DNA from: Spirochaetia bacterium
GTDB lineage: Bacteria > Spirochaetota > Spirochaetia > Treponematales > Breznakiellaceae
Assembly (NCBI GenBank): GCA_026002265.1
Contig: BOBG01000032.1
Location: 1-19,778, forward strand
DNA length: 19,778 nt
Direction: 5' to 3'
The translations under genes were made by a program, and so were the position numbers. Shown one piece after another: positions 7,042 to 14,128 of this stretch (position 1 is its first letter; each line of letters opens with the position of its first letter). The notes beneath the pieces are model-generated. The model was given only the letters and a program-made list of their open reading frames with translations, had not been told where the DNA came from and ran no database searches.

Positions 7042-7848
7042 TTAAAAACCCTGTACATCTCTTATTGCAGATTTTAAGCATATCCGGTGTATATATACTG
7101 CAAAGAGTAATAATAAAATACTGCTGATACCTATTATTCCTTCTACAATAACTACATTATTTATAACACCAACTTGCATAGCCGCGGCAGGAGTATCTAT
7201 AATTGCATGTAATAGTATAGCTAAAGGAAAGAACCACACTTTATGCCTTGTAAAAACTGCATGATATACGATAATAGATAAGGCTATTTGTATAGTTATT
7301 GCACATAAACGTTCAATGCCGCTGATCAAGAAGAGGTACGGTGCAGTTGTTACAAGCGTATTTATTTGAATATTAATTTGATCTAATTTGTCTCCCTGTA
7401 AATTTCCAGTAATTATATCTATCTTTCCAGAATTAATCATAATACTATATATAATCGAGTATATCATGGCTATTCCGGCAAGCAATATTGCTTCTATTCC
7501 GCCGTGTCCAATACCGTAAGACAATCCGGTTCCTATACCGTTGTATTTTCTCTTTAGTATTTTAAATGAAATGAAACGAGCCGTTTCTTCAAATATACCG
7601 GCCATAAAAATTCCATAGAGAATATAAACCAATGGCTTTTCCCTTAATTGGAATTTATTTAACACGATTGAATGTATAAATTGTTCTAAAACTAAAGCAA
7701 ATATTATAAATGCTACTGCACCAATAATCATCGGTAAAGCCGGCGCCTTGTATTTTTTATGACACACAATAAATAGGACTACCGGTGTCCCGATTGATAA
7801 AATAGCGGATAGACTCATGAAAATAATGGAAAAAATTGAAATGTGCAT
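7042..7848 (-). CDS. YhfC-family intramembrane glutamic protease-like protein
   Basis: This 268-residue, very hydrophobic protein has about seven membrane spans and the conserved features of the YhfC family (related to CPBP/Rce1-type intramembrane proteases): EETAR at 87-91 within a membrane segment, GHGGIEA at 114-120, and HAIID at 214-218. These positions carry the presumed catalytic glutamates and histidines. The substrate is unknown. The start at 7848 has a clear AAGGAG 6 nt upstream. It shares the low GC content of the following DUF4469 gene, but each appears to have its own expression signals (69 nt gap with a promoter). The pair may be a small acquired cassette. Confidence 0.75.
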   Translation of the reverse strand: MHISIFSIIFMSLSAILSIGTPVVLFIVCHKKYKAPALPMIIGAVAFIIFALVLEQFIHSIVLNKFQLREKPLVYILYGIFMAGIFEETARFISFKILKRKYNGIGTGLSYGIGHGGIEAILLAGIAMIYSIIYSIMINSGKIDIITGNLQGDKLDQINIQINTLVTTAPYLFLISGIERLCAITIQIALSIIVYHAVFTRHKVWFFPLAILLHAIIDTPAAAMQVGVINNVVIVEGIIGISSILLLLFAVYIHRICLKSAIRDVQGF

Positions 7849-7927
7849 ACTATCTCCTTTTAATTTATTTTAGCCTAATTTTTTATTTACTGCCAGAATA
7901 TTGTGCCTACTGTTCCGGCTAAAGACG

Positions 7928-7946
7928 GGGGTCAGACCTCGATCTG
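7928..7946 (+). repeat. Dispersed REP-like element upstream of the metal operon
   Basis: GGGGTCAGACCTCGATCTG shares 14 bases (GGGGTCAGACCTCG) with the element at 1694-1713, over 6 kb away, but its 3' arm has diverged. It lies between the divergent YhfC gene and metal operon, away from the RAYT gene, as expected for a family mobilised in trans. Confidence 0.5.
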
Positions 7947-8002
7947 GTTTCCGGAAAATTTCTTTTGCTCTGAATGTTTCACAATTTTTTTAAAAATTTC
8001 GC

Positions 8003-8031
8003 TTGACATATTATGGAGATGATCGTAGTAT
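8003..8031 (+). promoter_or_regulatory. Promoter of the metal-resistance operon
   Basis: TTGACA (8003-8008), a 17-bp spacer and TAGTAT (8026-8031) lie just ahead of the operator. An A/T-tract (about 7983-8000) directly upstream resembles an UP element. The predicted start point falls inside the operator palindrome, so a bound repressor would block initiation. Confidence 0.65.
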
Positions 8032-8035
8032 AAAC

Positions 8036-8067
8036 TTGAACGTTTGAACGAATGTTCAATTGTTCAA
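8036..8067 (+). promoter_or_regulatory. ArsR/SmtB-type operator, nested palindrome
   Basis: Four half-sites, TTGAAC at 8036 and 8044 and GTTCAA at 8054 and 8062, form two concentric inverted repeats sharing one centre (between 8051 and 8052). Arms of 14 bp match with two differences. SmtB/CadC-type sensors bind imperfect TGAA-containing palindromes of this sort. Its place over the start point and just ahead of the sensor gene supports autorepression relieved by metal. Confidence 0.8.
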
Positions 8068-8080
8068 ATGAGAGGTTTAT

Positions 8081-8416
8081 ATGATAGTGTTTCATCAGGA
8101 GCAGATCAATCAAGCTGTGGAGACGCTGCCTCCGCAGGATGCATTGGAGTCGTTGGGGACTTTTTTTAAGGTACTCACGGATCCGACTCGGCTTAAAATC
8201 CTGTACGCGCTCGGCGCTGGGGAGTTGTGTGTGTTTGATCTTTCGGTGAGTGTTGAGGCGAGCGTCTCTTCAGTGAGTCACCATTTGGCGCTTCTCAAGC
8301 AGGGGCGGCTGGTTCGGAGCCGGCGTGAGGGGCGGATTGTGTACTATGCGCTGGACGATGACCATGTCGGAACGATCCTGCGCTTTGCCAGAGAGCATTT
8401 GGGGGAATTGAAATGA
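8081..8416 (+). CDS. ArsR/SmtB-family metal-sensing repressor (Zn/Cd/Pb type)
   Basis: The 111-residue winged-helix protein is the likely metal-responsive repressor of the ATPase gene. FFKVLTDPTRLKILYAL is the family's helix 1-2 region, SVSSVSHHLALLKQGRLV is the recognition helix-turn-helix, and GRIVYYALDD is the wing. The SmtB-like alpha-5 zinc site is intact: D93, H95, H106 and E109 with the same spacing as in SmtB. ELCVFDL carries one cysteine (C50) of the alpha-3 ELCV(C)D motif, but the second cysteine is replaced by F, so a CadC/ArsR-type alpha-3 site looks incomplete. Zinc or cadmium sensing through alpha-5 is favoured. Ribosome-binding site GAGAGG is 5 nt from the ATG. The stop overlaps the ATPase start by ATGA. 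Confidence 0.9.
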   Translation: MIVFHQEQINQAVETLPPQDALESLGTFFKVLTDPTRLKILYALGAGELCVFDLSVSVEASVSSVSHHLALLKQGRLVRSRREGRIVYYALDDDHVGTILRFAREHLGELK

Positions 8417-10224
8417 AACGAATTGTTATACTTTCGGCATCTGCGGTGCTGTGGGCGGCGGCTTTGATTCTCGTGCAGAATTACCGGATCCTTGCTCTTA
8501 TCTTGTTTGCCGGTGCATGGATCTTGGCCGGATTTCCGGTTATCCAGAACATGTTCCTGTCCCTTAAAAAGGGGCCGTCTTTTGATGAAAATGTGCTGAT
8601 GACCATAGCGAGCATCGGAGCTTTTGCTATCGGTGAATGGGAAGAGGCTTGCGGTGTAATGATTTTCTATGGAATCGGGGAATTGTTGCAGGACATGGCC
8701 GTTGGCCGGTCCACGGCGAATATTGATGCCTTGCTGTCGTTGCGGCCTGACACAGCCCGGATTCAAATCAATGAGGAATGGAAAGAAGTTCCGGCGGATT
8801 CTGTTGAACCGGATACCTGTATGCTGGTGCGTCCCGGTGAACGGATTCCTTTAGACGGCATTCTGGTTGCTGGTTCCGGCTCGATGGATGCGGCTCTGCT
8901 CTCCGGTGAATCCAAACCGGTTTTTCTTGAGATTGGAGATCCGGTGTACTCCGGTGCTGTTTCATTGGATGGCGTTCTTACGATTCAGAGTACTAAACGT
9001 GCCAGTGAATCGTCAGCAGCCCGGATTGTTGCCATGGTCGAGCATGCCCGTGAGGCAAAAGCTAAGCCGGAACGTTTTATCACGGCTTTTGCAAAACGCT
9101 ACACACCGATAGTTGTGGGTCTTGCGGCTCTGCTTGCGGTTGTGCCGCCGTTGATTCTGCCGGATGCAACTTTTGCAGAATGGATTCACCGGGCCTTGGT
9201 TCTGCTCGTTATTTCCTGTCCCTGTGCGCTTGTCGTGAGTATTCCTCTCGGTTATTACGCCGGAATCGGAGGTCTGTCCCGTCGGGGCGTGATCGTAAAA
9301 GGTGCCTCTCATCTAGATTCGCTCGCAAAAGCCCAGTACGTTGCCTTTGATAAAACCGGTACCTTGACGGAAGGGTGTTTTTCGGTCACAGGGGTGGAAC
9401 CGGCCGAGGGTATTGACGCGGCGAGTCTCCTTGAAACGGCTGCGCTCGCGGAATGGGAATCGAATCATCCTATTGCACAGGCGATCCGGGCAGCGGCTAC
9501 CATTTCCGGATCCACGGTCGGAGAACGCCGGGAAATTGCCGGGCAGGGAATCGAACTGCACTTCGGCACTGAAGTGATTCTCGCGGGGAACCACCGGTTT
9601 TTGGACCGCTATGCCATTACCATGCCTCAAACTGAAGATTCCGGAACCGTTGTCTACGTTGCCCGGAACGGTCATTATAATGGAAAAATTTCGGTCGGAG
9701 ACACACTCAAGGCAGGCGCCCCGGAATCGATCCGCCGGCTTGAGTCCCTTGGCATCAGCGAAACAGTGATGCTCTCTGGAGATTCGAATGCTTCGGCATC
9801 GGCTGTGGCAGCTCAACTGGGGATCAGATTCGTAAAAGCTGAACTCTTGCCGGCCGATAAAATCGTGGAAACAGAGACGCTGACAAACCGGGGTGTGACC
9901 GTTTTTGTGGGGGACGGCATTAACGATGCGCCGGTGTTGGCGCGTGCCGATGTGGGAATCGCTATGGGCGGCGGTGCTGATGTTGCGATAGAGTCTGCGG
10001 ATTTGATCGTTCATTCCGGTGATCCTCGTCTTGTGCCGGAAGCTATAGCTTGTTCACGCCGGATTCGTCATGTCATTATTGAAAATGTCATTTTTGCGCT
10101 CAGCTTTAAGGGCGTGTGCATTGTACTCGCGGCGTTTGGTATTGCGTCCATGTGGCTTGCATTGCTTGCCGATGTCGGAGTCGCGCTGATTGCGATTCTC
10201 AATGCGTCAAGGCTGCTCAAATAA
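8413..10224 (+). CDS. P1B-type heavy-metal (Zn/Cd/Pb) exporting ATPase
   Basis: The 603-residue membrane pump probably exports Zn(II), Cd(II) or Pb(II). Family landmarks are SGES 164-167 in the actuator domain (TGES usually), the metal-binding CPC 269-271 in a membrane helix, phosphorylation site DKTGT 313-317, the HP motif 352-353 of P1B pumps, and GDGINDAP 500-507. ADVGVALIA near residue 587 carries the aspartate that, with CPC, marks P1B-2 zinc/cadmium pumps. There is no N-terminal HMA (GMDC-type) metal-binding domain: the protein starts directly with a membrane helix, shorter than ZntA/CadA. The 4-nt overlap with the sensor gene implies translational coupling. Direct assay would be needed to separate Zn from Cd or Pb. 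Confidence 0.93.
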   Translation: MKRIVILSASAVLWAAALILVQNYRILALILFAGAWILAGFPVIQNMFLSLKKGPSFDENVLMTIASIGAFAIGEWEEACGVMIFYGIGELLQDMAVGRSTANIDALLSLRPDTARIQINEEWKEVPADSVEPDTCMLVRPGERIPLDGILVAGSGSMDAALLSGESKPVFLEIGDPVYSGAVSLDGVLTIQSTKRASESSAARIVAMVEHAREAKAKPERFITAFAKRYTPIVVGLAALLAVVPPLILPDATFAEWIHRALVLLVISCPCALVVSIPLGYYAGIGGLSRRGVIVKGASHLDSLAKAQYVAFDKTGTLTEGCFSVTGVEPAEGIDAASLLETAALAEWESNHPIAQAIRAAATISGSTVGERREIAGQGIELHFGTEVILAGNHRFLDRYAITMPQTEDSGTVVYVARNGHYNGKISVGDTLKAGAPESIRRLESLGISETVMLSGDSNASASAVAAQLGIRFVKAELLPADKIVETETLTNRGVTVFVGDGINDAPVLARADVGIAMGGGADVAIESADLIVHSGDPRLVPEAIACSRRIRHVIIENVIFALSFKGVCIVLAAFGIASMWLALLADVGVALIAILNASRLLK

Positions 10225-10536
10225 AGAGATGAAGAGAGAAGGGAGTGTCCGGCAGATAAGGCCTGGAAAGATCCGAATAACCGGAGCAGTACTGACACAT
10301 TCAAGTGGATTGTAACATAGAACCGGCAGGCTAGCGGCTGCCGACCCAGGCTGAGCATGCGTACTGGGCTGGTACAACGACTGCTTATCATTCCGGTGCT
10401 CATGTGGAGAGTCTAGCAGAGAAGGCGAATGTGTACGATTTATCATTGAAAGTGGGGTTGGTCAAGTCCAATATCCAGTAGCACGAGGTTAATGTCAGAA
10501 CGTTCTCTGAAATGGTTGGTGAGTACATTGAACCAG
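10225..10536. other. Gene-free spacer between the metal ATPase and the protease array
   Basis: About 312 bp with no supportable gene. A short inverted repeat, CGGCAG/CTGCCG with an 8-nt loop, lies near 10323-10342 but has no T-tract. A frame without ATG reads HEVNVRTFSEMVGEY near 10482-10526 just before the first protease copy; it could be a gene relic but nothing recognisable is preserved. No terminator was found for the ATPase operon. Confidence 0.4.
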
Positions 10537-11072
10537 TCAAAGGGAATGTTTTAGTATATTATATAACAAGGAGTAAATTATGGGAATTGTTTATACGGAA
10601 ATCACGCTGAAAAATGCAGGTGATATAAGTGCTGTTGATCGCGGGTACATTACAGAAAAGCAAATCCGGCACGTTACGGTAACAGCGATGGTTGATACCG
10701 GCGCAGGTATGCTTATTATCAGCGAGAAGGTGCGTGCGGCTTTGGGACTGAATATAAGGGGGCTGCGTGAAGTTACCCTTGGTAATAACCAGAGAGAAAG
10801 ATGCAAATTAACTGAACCGGTAGAAGTTATGTGGAAGGATCGGCTGTGTAACTGTTCTGCCTTGGTAGTACCCGGTCAGGAAGGAGTGCTTCTCGGTGCT
10901 ATCCCGCTTGAAGATATGGATCTGATGGTAAACCCGGCAGGGCAGGAGTTAGTCGGCGCCCATGGAGACGATGTGGTTTGCCTGGTCATGTAAGAAAAAA
11001 GGCAACCACAGAGGATACAAAGGAAGAAGAGTAAAAAGGACTTGGTAGCCCAATGTCATTTCTATAACCTTT
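10537..11072 (+). repeat. Tandem repeat unit 1 (protease gene plus flanks)
   Basis: The 536-bp unit begins at TCAAAGGGAATGTTTTAG, contains one complete protease gene, and ends with a tail that includes CAACCACAGAGGATACAAAG. It lacks a 46-bp segment present in units 2 and 3 (the stretch beginning near 11587). Confidence 0.85.
10580..10993 (+). CDS. Retropepsin-like (clan AA) aspartic protease, tandem copy 1
   Basis: The 137-residue protein is a single-domain retropepsin-like protease of the bacterial clan AA type, which would work as a dimer. The catalytic triad D39-T-G is in VTAMVDTGAGMLIIS, and the flap-side and C-terminal pattern VVPGQEGVLLGAIPLEDMDLMVNPAGQELVGAHGD is typical of this family. 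There is no signal peptide or membrane helix, so it is probably cytoplasmic; substrate unknown. Ribosome-binding site AAGGAG is 8 nt before the ATG, and TATATT/TATTAT-like sequences at 10555-10565 may be a -10. Copy 1 differs from the others mainly at residues 14-20 (GDISAVD). Confidence 0.8.
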   Translation: MGIVYTEITLKNAGDISAVDRGYITEKQIRHVTVTAMVDTGAGMLIISEKVRAALGLNIRGLREVTLGNNQRERCKLTEPVEVMWKDRLCNCSALVVPGQEGVLLGAIPLEDMDLMVNPAGQELVGAHGDDVVCLVM

Positions 11073-11654
11073 TCAAAGGGAATGTTTTAGTATATTATAT
11101 AGCAAGGAGTAAATTATGGGAATTGTTTATACGGAGATCACGCTGAAAAATGCAATCGATGTAGGTGATGCTGATCGCGGGTACATTACAGAAAAGCAAG
11201 TCCGACACGTTACGGTAACAGCGATGGTTGATACCGGCGCAGGTATGCTTATTATCAGCGAGAAGGTGCGTGCGGCTTTGGGACTGAATATAAAGGGGCT
11301 GCGCCAGGTTACCCTCGGTGATAACCGGAAGGAAAAATGCAAACTAACAGAACCGGTAGAAGTTATGTGGAAAGATCGGCTGTGTAACTGTTCTGCCTTG
11401 GTAGTACCCGGTCAGGAAGGAGTGCTTCTCGGTGCTATCCCGCTTGAAGATATGGATCTGATGGTAAACCCGGCAGGACAGGAGTTGGTCGGCGCCCATG
11501 GAGACGATGTGGTCTGTCTGGTCATGTAAGAAAAGAGGCAACCACAGAGGATACAAAGGAAGAAGAGTAAAGAGGACTTAGTAGCCCAACAATGATTCCG
11601 ATCCTAGTCCAACATAAACTCACCTAGTAGCCCAATGTCATTTCTACGACCTTC
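11073..11654 (+). repeat. Tandem repeat unit 2 (protease gene plus flanks)
   Basis: The 582-bp unit begins at the same TCAAAGGGAATG junction as units 1 and 3 and has the same length as unit 3. It carries the 46-bp tail segment with GATTCCGATCCTAGTCC. Confidence 0.85.
11116..11529 (+). CDS. Retropepsin-like (clan AA) aspartic protease, tandem copy 2
   Basis: Nearly identical to copies 1 and 3 and of the same 137-residue length, with DTG at 39-41 intact. It shares IDVGDAD near residue 14 with copy 3 but differs from both at residues about 55-70 (KGLRQVTLGDNRKEK in place of LREVTLGNNQRER). AAGGAG lies 8 nt upstream. All catalytic features are preserved, so it appears functional rather than decaying. 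Confidence 0.8.
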   Translation: MGIVYTEITLKNAIDVGDADRGYITEKQVRHVTVTAMVDTGAGMLIISEKVRAALGLNIKGLRQVTLGDNRKEKCKLTEPVEVMWKDRLCNCSALVVPGQEGVLLGAIPLEDMDLMVNPAGQELVGAHGDDVVCLVM

Positions 11655-12236
11655 TCAAAGGGAATGTTTTAGTATATTATATAACAAAGAGTAAATTATG
11701 GGAATTGTTTATACGGAAATCACGCTGAAAAATGCAATCGATGTAGGTGATGCTGATCGCGGGTACATTACAGAAAAGCAAATCCGGCACATTACGGTAA
11801 CAGCGATGGTTGATACCGGCGCAGGTATGCTTATTATCAGCGAGAAGGTGCGTGCGGCTTTAGGGCTGAATATAGAGGGGTTGCGTGAAGTTACCCTCGG
11901 TAATAACCAGAGAGAAAGATGCAAATTAACTGAACCGGTAAAAGTGTATTGGAAGGATCGGCTGTGTAACTGCTCTGCCTTGGTAGTGCCCGGTCAGGAA
12001 GGAGTGCTTCTCGGTGCTATCCCGCTTGAAGATATGGATCTGATGGTAAACCCGGCAGGGCAGGAGTTAGTCGGCGCCCATGGAGACGATGTGGTCTGTC
12101 TGGTCATGTAAGAAAAGAGGCAACCACAGAGGATACAAAGGAAGAAGAGTAAAGAGGACTTAGTAGCCCAACGATGATTCCGATCCTAGTCCAATATAAA
12201 CTCACCTAGTAGCCCAATGTCATTTCTACAACCTTC
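11655..12236 (+). repeat. Tandem repeat unit 3 (protease gene plus flanks)
   Basis: The third unit, 582 bp like unit 2, ends where a partial fourth copy of the unit start (TCGAAGGGAACGTTTTA, 12237 on) begins. The tail is nearly identical to that of unit 2 (CGATGATTCCGATCC...CTAGTAGCCCAATG). Confidence 0.85.
11698..12111 (+). CDS. Retropepsin-like (clan AA) aspartic protease, tandem copy 3
   Basis: Third 137-residue copy with DTG at 39-41. It is a mosaic: like copy 2 at residues 14-20 (IDVGDAD) but like copy 1 at about 60-73 (LREVTLGNNQRER), with private changes EPVKVYWKD near residue 80. Its ribosome-binding site is weaker (AAAGAG instead of AAGGAG). The last codons, GDDVVCLVM, are the same in all copies. 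Function unknown beyond predicted proteolysis. Confidence 0.8.
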   Translation: MGIVYTEITLKNAIDVGDADRGYITEKQIRHITVTAMVDTGAGMLIISEKVRAALGLNIEGLREVTLGNNQRERCKLTEPVKVYWKDRLCNCSALVVPGQEGVLLGAIPLEDMDLMVNPAGQELVGAHGDDVVCLVM

Positions 12237-12256
12237 TCGAAGGGAACGTTTTAACG
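12237..12256 (+). repeat. Truncated fourth repeat start at the array's right edge
   Basis: TCGAAGGGAACGTTTTA corresponds to the unit start TCAAAGGGAATGTTTTA with two changes, then diverges. It overlaps the stop codon of the convergent gene (12251-12253), so the array junction lies inside that gene's 3' end. Confidence 0.6.
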
Positions 12257-13279
12257 TATCCTCTCTTCACGTATCTTCCGTCCATGTTCCCACACTGCCC
12301 GAAGGACTGCTTTTCCATCTAGGTAGATTTCTTCGATTTCCCGATCCGGTCCCGATGGATCCATGCGGAGGGTTCGTTCTAATATTCCCTGGTTGTAATT
12401 GGATTCTGCGATACGTTTTCCCTCTGAATCGTACTCATATTCGATGAGCCGATCCTCACTCCCAGACCGCCAACGAACAGATTTGAGGCGGGTACCGTCC
12501 CACGTATTGTCCCATTCTCCGGTGACTGCACCAGTTTCGTCAAATTGAGTCTCATGGGTGATCCTGCCTTGTGCATCGGTCCGGTACTCATTCCGAGAAT
12601 GGGGCGTAGGCGAAACAAGAATGTCTCTAACAAAAGCCGAATCGACTCCCAGCACCGGGTTACTTTGAATAGGATTTGTTGCAGAACCGGTATCAATGGA
12701 GAGAAAACTAAGCCGGATCGCAGGTTCATCACTATGGTATTCACGTTCAATGCTCCGTAACGTTGAATCCCGGCGGTACCGGTAGGAATCAGTAACAACA
12801 AGTTCCCGTCCCAATGCGTTAACCGCGTAGGTTTCCGTCTGAATGAGCATAGTATCTTTATATGTGTAAATGATATTCGTTTCATTATCACCGGAAAAGT
12901 GTCTCGACTCGATGAGGAGCATTGCGTTATCGTAGCATTCGATAGTACTTACAGATGATGCATTCCGGGGTTGTTCAGCGGTGAGCCGTAGCGCGCCGGT
13001 AGAGTCGTAGGCATACCAATACCGGTTTGATTCAGTGCCGGATTCAAGGAGAAGCCTGAGTTCAGCCCGGTAAGACGATTCGTACAATGACTGTAGGGAA
13101 GCCGGAAGATCATATAAGGGAATTGTTTCTACCGAAAGTGCATACCGGTACTGTGCGGCTTCAGACTGCATAACCGGTTCAAGTGCAGAGCCGGCAGCGT
13201 TTGACCGGTACCATTCAAGGGCCGGAAGGGATACAACCACACATGAAAGCAGAAAACTACACAATACCGACAAATTCAT
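12251..13279 (-). CDS. Secreted protein of unknown function with YD-repeat-like strands
   Basis: The 342-residue protein starts MNLSVLCSFLLSCVVVSLPALEWYRS, a probable signal peptide, so it is exported. The C-terminal half is made of short beta-type strands resembling YD/RHS-like repeats: NEYRTDAQGRITHETQFDETG, DNTWDGTRLKSVRW, IEYEYDSEGKRIAESNY. It is not full RHS length and no toxin domain is present. The start at 13279 lies 23 nt inside the ftsY 3' end, pointing to co-translation as the last gene of the pilZ-PEGA-ftsY operon. The frame is open to 13327, but that start would lack a signal sequence at the N-terminus. Its stop falls in the protease-array repeat junction. No function is claimed. 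Confidence 0.7.
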   Translation of the reverse strand: MNLSVLCSFLLSCVVVSLPALEWYRSNAAGSALEPVMQSEAAQYRYALSVETIPLYDLPASLQSLYESSYRAELRLLLESGTESNRYWYAYDSTGALRLTAEQPRNASSVSTIECYDNAMLLIESRHFSGDNETNIIYTYKDTMLIQTETYAVNALGRELVVTDSYRYRRDSTLRSIEREYHSDEPAIRLSFLSIDTGSATNPIQSNPVLGVDSAFVRDILVSPTPHSRNEYRTDAQGRITHETQFDETGAVTGEWDNTWDGTRLKSVRWRSGSEDRLIEYEYDSEGKRIAESNYNQGILERTLRMDPSGPDREIEEIYLDGKAVLRAVWEHGRKIREERIR

Positions 13280-14120
13280 AGACGTACCGGTGGGGATCAA
13301 AAGGGGCAATGTCTCCATATTGCTCACCGGTGCAGATGAACAGCACTGGCAGCTTCAGTTCCTCATGCAGTGAAAACACGATTCCACCACGCGCCGATGA
13401 GTCATACTTGGTGAGAACGACTCCATCGAGGGCGATTGCGTCATGAAAGGTCTGGGCTTGCGCGAGTGCGTTCCGGCCGGTCGTGGCATCGAGTACCAGC
13501 CACCGTCTCGTGTGTGCGCCCGCGGCTTTGGAGGCGATGATCCGGTCGATTTTTTTTAACTCTTCGATTAATGCGTTTTTTGTGTGCATCCGGCCGGCTG
13601 TGTCTGCAATGATCAGGTCCCCACCTCCGGATTGCGCGGCAGCAATGGCATCAAACACAATTGCAGCCGGATCTCCGCCCTGTTTATGCGCCACGACCCG
13701 GATCCCCAACCGTTCCCCATGAATCTTGATTTGATCGACCGCAGCTGCCCGGAAGGTATCAGCGGCAGCGAGAATCGGCTTTCTGCCCTGACTCCGGTAC
13801 CGGCTGGCTAACTTTGCAGATGTTGTGGTCTTGCCGACTCCATTAACACCGAGGAGAAGTATAATTTCTAAGCCGGAGTCCAGCGTGACAGAAGATGCAT
13901 CCGGCAAAGACTCTTCCAATAATTGTGCAAGAGTCTGTTTTACCTGATCGGGATCCGACTCTTTCTTGCATTTACTCCGGAGCGTATCGCTTACTTTATA
14001 AGCGGCAGCCGCACCGAAATCCCCTTCAACGAGCAAATCAGCTAATTCGTCAAACAATTCCGGAGAAACTGCTTTTTTTATGCCAAAGAAACTCTTGAGC
14101 CGGTCAGTAAAAGATCCCAT
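13257..14120 (-). CDS. ftsY: Signal recognition particle receptor FtsY (short NG-domain form)
   Basis: FtsY is the membrane-associated GTPase receptor that docks the Ffh-RNA-ribosome complex at the SecYEG translocon. This 287-residue form has only the N domain (about 1-75) and G domain: P-loop GVNGVGKT 91-98, DTFRAAA 121-127, DTAGR 173-177, TKYD 237-240, and closing GEQYGDIAPFD. The acidic A domain of E. coli FtsY is absent, as in many other bacteria. The reading frame stays open 77 codons further upstream to 14351, but that region overlaps the PEGA gene, and MGSFTDRLKSFFG is a typical FtsY start. It begins 8 nt after the PEGA gene stop, with a weak AGGA upstream. Confidence 0.96.
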   Translation of the reverse strand: MGSFTDRLKSFFGIKKAVSPELFDELADLLVEGDFGAAAAYKVSDTLRSKCKKESDPDQVKQTLAQLLEESLPDASSVTLDSGLEIILLLGVNGVGKTTTSAKLASRYRSQGRKPILAAADTFRAAAVDQIKIHGERLGIRVVAHKQGGDPAAIVFDAIAAAQSGGGDLIIADTAGRMHTKNALIEELKKIDRIIASKAAGAHTRRWLVLDATTGRNALAQAQTFHDAIALDGVVLTKYDSSARGGIVFSLHEELKLPVLFICTGEQYGDIAPFDPHRYVYEFVGIV

Positions 14121-14128
14121 GGTGCATC

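Noticed and set aside
9313..10014. Long antisense open frame (233 codons) opposite the metal ATPase
   Set aside because: Shadow of a strongly conserved P-type ATPase frame; no recognisable protein family or expression signals.
10440..10579. Upstream antitoxin-like gene before protease copy 1 (frame reading HEVNVRTFSEMVGEY)
   Set aside because: No start codon in frame after the preceding stop, the frame runs through the protease start, and no family is recognised.
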